Part shown: in pieces, positions 25,501 to 36,400 of the stretch | Layout of the letters: every line of letters begins with the position of its first letter | Position numbering within the stretch: the stretch's first letter is position 1 | Source: Caenorhabditis elegans | Lineage: Eukaryota; Nematoda; Chromadorea; Rhabditida; Rhabditidae | Reading direction: 5' to 3' | Length of the DNA stretch: 64,000 bases | Assembly: GCF_000002985.6 (NCBI RefSeq) | Contig: NC_003281.10 | Location: 1,054,001-1,118,000, forward strand | Position numbers and translations under genes: made by a program | The notes under the pieces: generated by a model | Seen by the model: only the letters and a program-made list of their open reading frames with translations | Told to the model about the DNA's origin: nothing | The model's database searches: none

Positions 25501-25681
25501 TTTTGAGGGAAAATTGGCGATTTTAAACCGAAATTCACGTTTTTACATGGAAAAAACAGGATTTTAGGTCAAATTTTGACAATTTACATGAAAAAAACAG
25601 GATTTTAGGTGAAAATTGATGAATTTTACAGTAAAAATATCGATTTTATGTCAAAATGAACGAATTTTCCGCGAGAATTTC
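22556..25681 (-). other. rab-18 to uaf-1 spacer, repeat-filled
   Basis: 3.1 kb between the rab-18 stop and the uaf-1 ATG, both on the minus strand. It contains the second copy of the 431-bp duplication (22623-23053), then gaaaaa/ttttc-rich degenerate repeats (23055-24250), then tandem repeats of 'aggtgaaaatcgataaattt' type (24250-25640). Long open frames on the minus strand near 23023-24256 are made only of repeat-encoded Phe, Ser, Ile and His and are not genes. I recall reports linking rab-18 and uaf-1 in an operon. The spacing is far larger than the usual few hundred bp. Confidence 0.6.
22623..23053. repeat. Copy B of the 431-bp near-identical duplication
   Basis: Direct copy of 19008-19438, lying 70 to 500 bp upstream of the uaf-1 start codon. 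Confidence 0.85.
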
Positions 25682-26481
25682 CTAGCATCCACACATTCCG
25701 CCGCCACCACTGGAGCCCGTCGGTTGTCCCAACCGAAAAGACGGGCGGTCATTGTCCCATAAGTCGGGCGTTTGAATGATTTTCTCGATAAGCTCCTCAA
25801 ATGTGCACTGTACACCCTCCTTAGTCTTCGCAGAAGCTTCAATGAATAGTGTGCGGTGGCGTTTTGCGAATTTTAGGCCTTCCTCGCGGGTTACCACTCG
25901 ATTTGGCTGAAAATTATTTTTTAGGCCAAAAATCGAACAAAATCGGCTTTTTCGCACCATATCAATCTTGTTCGCGACCATCATCTTGATAATATTGTCA
26001 TTTGTGCAATAAGTATCGACTTCTTGCATCCAATGATTCAATTTCTCGAAGGAGCTGCGGCTAGTGACGTCATACACGCAAATTACGCCCTGTGCTCCAC
26101 GATAATAGCTCGGCGTGAGGGTACGGAACCTCTCCTGGCCGGCGGTGTCCCAAATTGCGAGTTTTACACGATTTCCGTCGATTGCCATTGAAGTTACGCG
26201 GAAATCCACGCCTAAAAAACAATAAATTTAGGGTTTTTTTGGCCTAAAAATCAAAAAATCCAAAAATCCCTGGAATTTCCACGAACCTATCGTTGCAGCC
26301 TGCTCAGGATCGAAGACATCGTCCACGAATCGTAGCATTAAGCTGAAAATTTTTGAATTTAAATTGATTTTTTTAAATTTTTTTTGGGCGAGAAAACCCC
26401 TCACCTCGACTTCCCTACGCCACTTTCGCCGATAATCAGGATTTTGAGAGTTGTGAGGGGGCTTGAACTGTCGTCGGACAT
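25682..26481 (-). CDS. rab-18: Rab18 small GTPase, 4 exons
   Basis: Exons in transcript order: 26405-26481, 26287-26342, 25958-26211, 25682-25906, giving 203 aa, the normal Rab length. Nucleotide-binding motifs are complete: G1 GESGVGKS at 18-25, switch I Thr43, WDTAGQE at 65-71, NKID at 125-128 and the EASAK box. The C-terminus ends Cys-Gly-Cys, a double geranylgeranylation signal that anchors Rabs to membranes. In other animals Rab18 acts at lipid droplets, the ER and secretory vesicles. The ATG directly follows an acceptor (ttccag). The last intron is only 51 nt, has no stop and keeps frame, so its retention would add 17 residues. The promoter is shared with kbp-4. Confidence 0.96.
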
Positions 26482-26907
26482 CTGGAATTCGTAAAAACGA
26501 AGGGAAAATGCAGGATAATTTTTTTTTTGTTGGGAAATTTACGTTTTTAAGGATAAAAGATAAAAAACTCGATTTTTCAGGGTATTTTCCCCATTTTAAG
26601 TTAATTTTTTAACACTTTTAAATAGATTTTTCACCTTAAAACCCAAAAATTTGCCGAAAAATCAATAAATTTCCCTTCGAAAATGTCAGATGTCGTTGCA
26701 CGAGACGCTCTTTCGGAAAAGAGAGCGATGGAGCGCACTTGCACTTGGCACGATGCCAAGTGCCTGTCGTGGTGAGACCCGATGGCGCGAAAATGGATTT
26801 GTTTGAAATTTGTTTTTTTGTTTTTTTAATTTTTAAACGTTTTTCGTGTTTTTTATTTTTATTTTTTTTGTTTTTTATAATTTTTCCAAATTTTTATCAG
26901 TTTTCAG
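26482..26907. promoter_or_regulatory. Divergent promoter of rab-18 and kbp-4
   Basis: Only 438 bp separate the two start codons. A GC-richer core at 26690-26790 contains a perfect 10-bp inverted repeat, GCACTTGGCA and TGCCAAGTGC, with a 3-bp spacer (26741-26763). A near-palindrome, 'cgctctttcggaaaagag', lies about 30 bp to its left. The kbp-4 side ends in an acceptor 'ttttcag' at 26901-26907, 12 nt before its ATG. Confidence 0.6.
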
Positions 26908-26919
26908 CAATCAAAAAAA

Positions 26920-27258
26920 ATGCAAAAATCAATCGACGACATGATCAACGAAGTTCTCGCGGTAAAAGTCGAAAAACTGCCGAAAACCCAAGATTTTTCG
27001 GATCTCCAAGAAGTTTGCGCCTCCAAACTGCAGATAATTAACAAGGAAATGGACGAGGCCGATCGGAAGCTGGAGGAGACGCTCGAGAAGCGAAAATTGG
27101 TGGAAAAACGTGAGAAATTTAGTGAATTTTCACAATAATTTTCCCATTTCCTAGAACTCGAAGACCTCCAGGAGCAGTATAAAGTCAAGGAATTCGCGTT
27201 TTCTCTTCAAAAAGAGTTTCAGGATGAGCTGAAGAAGGTCGCCGAGGAAATTTTCTAA
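26920..27258 (+). CDS. kbp-4: Small coiled-coil kinetochore protein (KNL/NDC80-binding, Spc24/25-like)
   Basis: Two exons, 26920-27109 and 27155-27258, joined GT/AG in phase 1, giving 97 aa. The product is short, acidic and basic in heptad-like patterns from about residue 35 to the end (for example DEADRKLEETLEKRKLVE), with no hydrophobic segment. This fits KBP-4, which I recognise as the uaf-1/rab-18 neighbour. It is thought to be one of the small worm subunits of the NDC80 complex, at the microtubule-kinetochore interface. The sequence itself shows only the coiled coil; the function comes from recognition. The acceptor 'ttttcag' 12 nt before the ATG suggests trans-splicing. The gene ends 150 bp before the par-2 ATG. 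Confidence 0.85.
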
Positions 27259-27408
27259 CAATTTTCATTATTTCTGTACATATAAAGTTCTGTATTCCTT
27301 AACCCCGTTGTTTTTCCCAGTTTTCTGTACTTTTCATGCATTTTATACTTATTTTTCAGCGTTTTTCAATGATTTTTCAGGCTCAAAATCCTCATTTTCA
27401 GCCCAAAA
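27259..27408 (+). other. Short kbp-4 to par-2 spacer with trans-splice acceptors
   Basis: 150 bp holding the kbp-4 3' end and three closely spaced acceptor-like 'tttttcag'/'ttttcag' strings, at about 27353-27359, 27374-27380 and 27395-27401. The last is 8 nt before the par-2 ATG. The spacing and the acceptors fit an SL2-type operon junction. Confidence 0.55.
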
Positions 27409-30400
27409 ATGACGGATTTAGACACTTCATCCGCTCAAATACGGGCTTCGCAGAGCGATTTATCGATTGCCAACTCATCGCCACGTCTGCTGGAGTCCAA
27501 CGCAACTACTTCTACAGCGGTAAAATCGGATTTTTAGCGGCGAAAAAAATCGAAAAAACGCATTTTTTGCTGGAAAATAAGCAGAAAATCGTGTTTTTCG
27601 CCCTGGAAACCGCCTAAAAACACAATTTTCAGTGCATCAACGACGTTCAACAGCCGGTTCGACGCGATTTGAGCTCGGAACTCCTCTGTCCACTGTGTGA
27701 TCAGCTTTTCGACAGGGTTAGAACATGGAAATACCGAGGATTTCAAGAAAAATTGCGTGAAAAATGGCGGATTTTCCATTAAAAATCGCTTAATTTTACC
27801 CATTTTTGACCCAAAAATGTGCAATTTTCGTCTTTTTCCAGCTATAAATGTGAAAAATCGGGGAAAAATGCGAAATTTTCTCATAAAAACTTGAAATTCC
27901 GAAAATTGTCTTGTTTTTGCCCATTTTTCCAGATTTTCAGCCAAAAATCACGATTTTTTGGGGATTTTTAGCTAGAAAACCGCATTTTTTCCGATTTTTA
28001 GCATAATAATCACAGATTTTCTCGGATTTTTACAGTTTTTTGCCGATTTTTACGATTTTTAGACTAAAAACTTTGGATTTTTAAGATTTTCAGCACAAAA
28101 ACCCCAGTTTTTCTCGGATTTTTACAGTTTTTAGCTTAAAAACCACAATTTTTCAGATTTTTTTCGATTTTCAGCTCAGAAACCCCAGTTTTTCTCGGAT
28201 TTTTACAGATTTTAGCTTAAAATTTTGGATTTTTCCGATTTTTAGCCCTAAAAACCCCAATTTTGCCGGATTTTTTCGGTTTTTAGCCAAAAAACTCCAG
28301 TTTTTCCCATATTTTAACGATTTTTAGCTCGAAACCCACAATTTTTCCGGACTTTTACAATTTTTAGCCCAAAAAACCCCAATTTTTTCGGATTTTTCTG
28401 ATTTTAGCTCAAAAATAACCGATTTTTTTCGGATTTTTCTGATTTTAGCTCAAAAATAACCGATTTTTTTCGATTTTCAGCTCAAAAACCTCCCATTTTT
28501 CCAGATTTTTCCAATTTTTTGCTCAAAAAACTTCAATATTTTAAGATTTTTTTCAATTTTCAGCCGAAAAATCCAAATTTTTCCGGATTTTTACAATTTT
28601 AACCCAAAAATCACACCGATTTCTGCCGATTTTTACACAATTTTTAGCTCAAAAATCACCGATTTTTCCCAGGATTTTCCCGATTTTTAACCCAAAAATC
28701 TCGGTTTCTCAGGATTTTTACAATTTTTAGCCCAAAAACTACACAGTTTTCTCCCGTTTTTTTACGTTTTTCATCTCAAAAATCACCCATTTTCCCAGAT
28801 TTTTAGCTCAAGAAACCCCAGTTTTTCAGCGGAGTTTTCCGATTTTTAGCCCAAAAACCATCAATTTTCCCGGATTTTTCCAATTTTTATGTCAAAAATC
28901 CCAGTTTTCCGCCGATTTTTTCGATTTTCAGCCGAAAAACCCCATTTCTACCCTAATTTTTACAATTTTCAGCCAATTTTTCCAAATTTTCAGCCCGTAA
29001 TGGTAACATGTGGGCACTCGTACTGTGAGCCGTGCATCGAACGACATACACGTGATACGAGAGCCTGTGTAATCTGTAAACTCGACGTTGGACCATTTGC
29101 AGCGATGATTCCCAGCATTACACTTGATAATGTACGACGGATTTTGATGCGAAATTCGGATTTTTCGACAGTTTTTACCCCGGAAAACCGTGGATTTTTA
29201 CCTTAAAATCGCATTTGTCAGCCAAAAAACTCTAATTTTAGTCCGAAAAAACGATTTTTCACGGCAAAAACTACAAAAATACGCTTAAAAACCCGATTTT
29301 TTCCTCAAAATTTTGAATTTTGTGACTAAAAATTGCATTTTCAGCCATAAAAAGCATAGTTTTGGCTTAAAATTCAATTTTCGAAAGTTTTTAGCCTTAA
29401 AGGCCGAGATTTTGACTTAAAAATCACATTTTCCCGTGGAAAACTTGATATTTTTCAGCCAAAAAAACCACAAAAATACATTTTTCAACTTATAAATTAT
29501 GCATTTTCGGTCAAAAATCCGATTTTTCCTTGAAAATCTTGCCGAAAATTCAGAAAAATGTTGACTTTTACATCTAAAATTTCTTGATTTTCGTTGGTTT
29601 TTACACTGAAAAACCGGAATTTTGACCTAAAAATAAACTTTTTCATAGGAAAACCTAAAAAATTATGAATTTTTGGGTTAAAATTCTCCATTTTCAGGGT
29701 AAAAATCTGTTGGAAGCCCTGAAAATTTTGATTTTGAAGCTATTTTTCGCATTTTTCGCAGAAAAACTCAATTTTAATCTCAAAATCCCGATTTTCCAGC
29801 TAAAAATCCCAAATTTTTGCATTTTTTCGCCGAAAAACTTAATTTTAGTCAAAAAAAATTGCGATTTTCTTGCAAAAATATCAATTTTTTGCAATTTTTA
29901 CCTTGAAAACCCAGTTTTAATCTCAAAATCCCGATTTTTCAGTTAAAAATCCAAAATTTTTGCAATTTTTAGCTCAAAAACCCAATTTTCTAGCTAAAAT
30001 CTCAAATTTTTGCATTTTTTCGCAGAAAAATACCAAAACATTCAACGAATTTTCGTTTCAGATGGTCCGAAAATTGAAAAACCAGGAGAATATCGAGAGC
30101 AGCTACGACGATTTGTTCATTTGTGAGGAAAAGGTTGAGTTTTTGCAGGAAAATGCGAATTTTCAGGGTTTTTGAGTGAAAAAATCATGAAAATTAGGTG
30201 TTTTTGACCCCAAAAGTCGGGTTTTTTCACCATTTTCAGTTGAAAAATCGTGGTTTTCCACTTTTTTTAAAGCTTAAAAACCCCCGATTTTCCCAATTTT
30301 TACCCCCTAAAAACCCGGATTTTTCACTATTTTCAGCTCCAAAAAGCGCCAACACCACCAATTTCGGAGGAAATTCCGGCTCAAAAAATGACGAGAAGCC

Positions 30401-33400
30401 TGTCACAACGGTCTAAACGACGCTTATTCTTCTCAATTGCGGGCCCAACGATTTGCTCGAGGTAGATGGCTGGAAAAGAGCTGAAAAAAGGCTGAAAATC
30501 TGGAAATTTCAGCTAAAAATATGGAAAAATCGCTGAATTTCAGTAAAAATCTTCGATTTTCAGCCAAAAAAGTCAATTTTTCAGTTAAAAAAAGCGAAAA
30601 AAATGCAGAAAAATTCGATTTTTCAGTCAAAAACCTCAATTTTTGAGCTTAAAACTCAATTTTTCCCTGTAAAAATGTGATTTTCCCTGAAAAAAACCTA
30701 ATTTTTCAACTATAAATGAGTAAATCTCAGAGAAAAATGTAAATTTCCTGATTTTTCCGGAGAAAAATCCACTTTAAACCCAACAAATTGGAGAAAAAAT
30801 AAAAAAAAAATCCAATTAAAAATCAAATTTTTGCGAAAAATGCTAACATTTCTAATGAAAACTGTAAAAATTGCAGAAAAATTCGATTTTTCAGTCAAAA
30901 ACCTCAATTTTTGAGCTTAAAACTCAATTTTTCAACCAAAAAATGCGATTTTCTCTGAAAAAAACCTAATTTTTCAGCGAAAAAAGAGTAAATCTCATAG
31001 AAAAATGTGATTTTCCTAATTTTTCCTGCTAAAAATCTGAAATTCTGTTCAAAAATTTGATTTTTCGGGAAAAAAACTATAAAAATTGCGGAAAAATCCG
31101 ATTTTTCGGTCAAAAACCTGAAAATTTGAGTTTAAAATTCAATTTTCGCCCAATTAAAACGCGCGTTTTAAAAAATCGATAATTGGTGTCATGGTGCACC
31201 CGTTTCGTAGCCTTTTTTGGTTAAAAATATCGATTTTACCCCCGAAAAATGCTAATTTTCGACGGAAAACGCGATTTTTAACCTCTTTTATGATTATTTT
31301 ACACATTTTTTTGTTTTTTTAGTGATATTTTCGAGTTTTTTCCAGGATTTCAGCCAATTTTTCACTCTAATTTTGGTATTTTTCAAGTTTTTCGCCAGTT
31401 CCTCGGATTTTTTCGGTCAGTTTGGAGCATTTTTCATCGTTTTTCATGGATTTTCGCCGATTTTCTTGGATTTGTGACATTTCTCTGCAATTCGGCAGTT
31501 TTTGCTCAATTTTTGCTCAAATTTCCTGTATTTCCTTGGCTTTTCCCCCAGTTTCCAGCTCAAGTTGGAACAATTTTCTGCCAATTTTCATTGATTTGAG
31601 AGACTTTTTTCTACAATTTTGTCGTTTTCGCACCAATTTTTGACCAATTTTCCGCCAATTTCCTATATTTTTCCGATAATTCCTCCACCCTTCAGGCTTT
31701 TCCCGAAATTGTGCTCAATTTGGAGCAATTTTCCACCACGATTTTCTGGATTCTATTGAATTTTTGACAATTTTCTCGATTTTCCGCCGCTTTTCCGACA
31801 ATCTCCACCATTTCTGATAAACTTTTGCTCTTTTTACCCACATTTTCCGGTGAATTTCTCCGATTTTCAGTCATTTTTTCGCTATTTTCACTCAATTTCG
31901 CCCCTTTTCTTCGAATTTTCGCATTTTCCTCCCGTCTTTTCTGAAAATTTCCAGGAAATGGCTCGTTTTCCGATAATATCCTCGATTTCCTGGCTTTCCC
32001 CGAATTTCTGCTCAATTTGGAGCAATTTTTTGCCGATTTTTTCACAACTTCCTCGAATTTTCTCAATTTTTCACCGATTTCCGCCGATTTTCATGGATTT
32101 TATGCCATTTTCGCCCCTTTTTCCTCCGTCATTTCTGAAAATTTCCAGAAAACCCCCAATGTCTCACAAGCGATACACAATCGACGAGGCGAGCGAAGTG
32201 ATGAAGTCGTTTAACCAGCAAAAATACGTGGATCTTCGCGAAAGTTCGGTAGAAAGTGACCGAATGTTGGAGGAAATGCTGGAAAAGCAGAAGCAACTCG
32301 TCTGGAAATCCGTTCGAATCGCCAGAATCTCCCGGGAGAAGGATCGGGCCGAAAAGACTGAGACACTGATGGAAGAGGTTCGATTCTTCTGGAGCATCGA
32401 GATGCAGTGTAGGCATGCGGTGGAGGATTGGAAGCGTCGGAAGCGAGAGAATGATCGGAAGCGTCGGACAGACAAAGTGGTGACAGAGACATTGGTGCAG
32501 AAGAAGAGACGCAGGAAGGTTGAGGAGGAGGTGGAGGAGGATCAGATGGAGGATCGGAATGAAGATCGTGACGAAGAGTTCGATCATGGAGAGGGATGTA
32601 GTGGATATTAAATTATGTTAAATTGCGATTTTGCGATTTTTTCGGAGGAATAAATGATTTTTTCAAAGATTTTTAGTTTTTGAGCAGAAAAATCGGAATT
32701 TAAAGAGCTCAAGAAGAAGCTGAGTGGTGGAAAGTCGAAAATTCCAGAAAAACTGAAATTTTCCCACAAATTTCAAAGAAGTTGCCATTTTTTGAGCGAA
32801 AAACCTCTGATTTCGAGGAAATTTGGAGTTTTTTTTTGAATTTTCCCATGTTTTAAGCGGAAACTTTGGCTTATTAAATTGGAAAACTCTGATTTTGACC
32901 AGAAAATTGATTTTTTTAATGAATTTTCTGTGAAAAATTCAAATTTTCAGTCAAATCTAGAATTGCGGCCATTCCCAGTATTTTAAGCGCCCTAGCCGGA
33001 GCTACAGTACCCACAAGAAGCCGGAAAATTTGAACTTTCAGATTTTTCGCTTAGAGAGGGGTAAATGCGCTCTATTGGTGTTTTTTGGATGAAAATTCAA
33101 ATTTTTCACAAAGTTCCATTTTTGGCCCAATTTTGGTCCAAAAATGGAAAATATTGTAAAATTTCAATAATTTATCGAAAAACCATAAATTATTTTGAAT
33201 AATTTTTGCACGAAAAAATCCGAAATTCACTGAAAAAATCCAAATAATATAATTTAAATCCATATAAGTGGCAAATGTGCTTTCGATCGGCGATTTTGGG
33301 CTGAAAATTCGCATTTTTGCATTAAAAACTGCAAAAATTTGGAATTTTTAGCTCCAAAATTGCTCACCAAGCCGTTTGACCACTTTCCCGGTGAACCGCT

Positions 33401-36400
33401 GCCCAATTTTTGCCAAAAGTACGTTTTAAGGAAGTTTTACTTACGTGGCCGCGAAAAAACTCGGCCACTGTACATTAAACTTCAAGTGTGCTTCAATAGC
33501 GATTTCAAGTTGAATATTCCCAAAATATTGGAATTTTCCACTCTAAATAGCTATGTGGCCGAGTTTTGGTAAAACTCGGCCACAATTCATACAGAAATTT
33601 AAACTTCCGTGGCAAATGTGCTCTATCGGTGATTTTGAGGTGAAGATTCCAAATTTTTGCGTTAAAAAATGCAAAAATTTGGAATTTTTGGCTTCAAAAT
33701 TGCTCACCGAGCACATTTGACCACTTTCCCGGGGAACCTCTGCCCAAATTTTCAATTTTCCCATCAAAATCTTTATTTTTTCAGCCCAATCACCCCACAC
33801 CGCCGTCGCCCACTGTCGCCAAGTGCTCGTCCCGCCAAAAGTTCTCTGAAAATCCCGCCGGAGCCGCTGAACCACTCGCTCTCACCTCCAGGATTCCATA
33901 ACAGTCACCACCACCGAGACGATTCTCTGGTGCTCGCCGGCGGAAATTTCCGCCGAAATGGATTCGGCCGACGTTCGGAACGCTTCACCGCCGCCACCAC
34001 CAGTGCACAAAGTTTTGCTGAAAGTTCGCAGATTTCCACTGGAAATTCGTCGAAAATCGATGACGAGTCCGACGGGACAAAGCTGAAGCGCAACTCGTTC
34101 CTTCGTAGATCACTCAACGCGTTTCGCTCGAAAAGCTCCGGCAAAGAGCAAAAGAGCTTCCGAGTTTTTGCTCAGATCCCTGAGCACCCCACGGAGCACC
34201 ATGATGTTCCAGAAGGAGACGTGGAGCATTTGCTCCCAGAGAAGCCGACCAAATCCAGCATAAGATCGCTCTGGAAGCGGCTTTTCATGCCGAAAAAGGT
34301 GTCAAAAGTGTCGCCAGCGGCCGTCCAGCTGCTGAGCCAATCGCCCAGCACCACTGACGAACGGAGCCACCACCACACCACAATCTCATTTGTTCGGCTC
34401 GAAAATGAGCACGACGATCCGGAATATGATGAGCCGTTGCAATTGTCAAAGTTCTCGGCTCTCGGCTATTATACTGGAATAGGCCGGAAGTTTGAGCGTG
34501 TCGCATCGGGCTGTGAGATTACGCTCGTCGTTTTTGGACACTCTGGAGCCGGAAAAACCACTTTTGTAAGGGAAATTTCCGAAAAATTCGGATTTTTCCG
34601 CCCCGAATAGCTATGTGGCCGAGTTTTGAGAAAATTCGGCCGCCGTTCGTTCTAAAATTTGCAATTTCGTGGCAATTGTGCTCTAAATGCGATTTTGGGT
34701 TGAAAATTCTAAAAATTTGGAATTTTCCACTCCAAATAGCTATGTGGCCGAGTTTTTAGAAAACTCGGCCACCATCCATTCAAAAATTGAAACTTCCGTG
34801 GCAAATGTGCTCTATCGGTGATTTTGGGCCGAAAATTCCAAATTTTTGCAATAAAAACTGCGAAAATTTGGACTTTTTCGGCTTTTAATTGCTCACCGAG
34901 CACATTTGACCACTTTCCTGGGGAACCTCTGCCCAAATTTTGAAGAAACCGCTTATTTTGTCTACTTGGCCGCGAAAAAATTCGGCCACTATGCATTGGG
35001 CTCTAAATGCGATTTTGGGTTGAAAATTCTAAAAATTTGGAATTTTCCACTCCAAATAGCTATGTGGCCGAGTTTTTAGAAAACTCGGCCACCATCCATT
35101 CAAAAATTGAAACTTCCGTGGCAAATGTGCTCTATCGGTGATTTTGGGCCGAAAATTCCAAATTTTTGCAATAAAAACTGCGAAAATTTGGACTTTTTCG
35201 GCTTTTAATTGCTCACCGAGCACATTTGACCACTTTCCTGGGGAACCTCTGCCCAAATTTTGAAGAAACCGCTTATTTTGTCTACTTGGCCGCGAAAAAA
35301 TTCGGCCACTATGCATTGGGCTCTAAATGCGATTTTGGGTTGAAAATTCGAAAAATTTGGAATTTTCCACTCCAAATAGCTATGTGGCCGAGTTTTTAGA
35401 AAACTCGGCCACCATCCATTCAAAAATTGAAACTTCCGTGGCAAATGTGCTCTATCGGTGATTTTGGGCCGAAAATTCCAAATTTTTGCAATAAAAACTG
35501 CGAAAATTTGGACTTTTTCGGCTTTTAATTGCTCACCGAGCACATTTGACCACTTTCCTGGGGAACCTCTGCCCAAATTTTGAAGAAACCGCTTATTTTG
35601 TCTACTTGGCCGCGAAAAAATTCGGCCACTATGCATTGGGCTCTAAATGCGATTTTGGGTTGAAAATTCTAAAAATTTGGAATTTTCCACTCCAAATAGC
35701 TATGTGGCCGAGTTTTTAGAAAACTCGGCCACCATCCATTCAAAAATTGAAACTTCCGTGGCAAATGTGCTCTATCGGTGATTTTGGGCCGAAAATTCCA
35801 AATTTTTGCAATAAAAACTGCGAAAATTTGGACTTTTTCGGCTTTTAATTGCTCACCGAGCACATTTGACCACTTTCCTGGGGAACCTCTGCCCAAATTT
35901 TGAAGAAACCGCTTATTTTGTCTACTTGGCCGCGAAAAAATTCGGCCACTATGCATTGGGCTCTAAATGCGATTTTGGGTTGAAAATTCTAAAAATTTGG
36001 AATTTTCCACTCCAAATAGCTATGTGGCCGAGTTTTTAGAAAACTCGGCCACCATCCATTCAAAAATTGAAACTTCCGTGGCAAATGTGCTCTATCGGTG
36101 ATTTTGGGCCGAAAATTCCAAATTTTTGCAATAAAAACTGCGAAAATTTGGACTTTTTCGGCTTTTAATTGCTCACCGAGCACATTTGACCACTTTCCTG
36201 GGGAACCTCTGCCCAAATTTTGAAGAAACCGCTTATTTTGTCTACTTGGCCGCGAAAAAATTCGGCCACTATGCATTGGGCTCTAAATGCGATTTTGGGT
36301 TGAAAATTCTAAAAATTTGGAATTTTCCACTCCAAATAGCTATGTGGCCGAGTTTTTAGAAAACTCGGCCACCATCCATTCAAAAATTGAAACTTCCGTG

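Noticed and set aside
33669..33784. N-terminal extension of the par-2 exon 6 frame
   Set aside because: This part is repeat sequence before the acceptor at 33784. The joined frame from exon 5 fits the known protein length.
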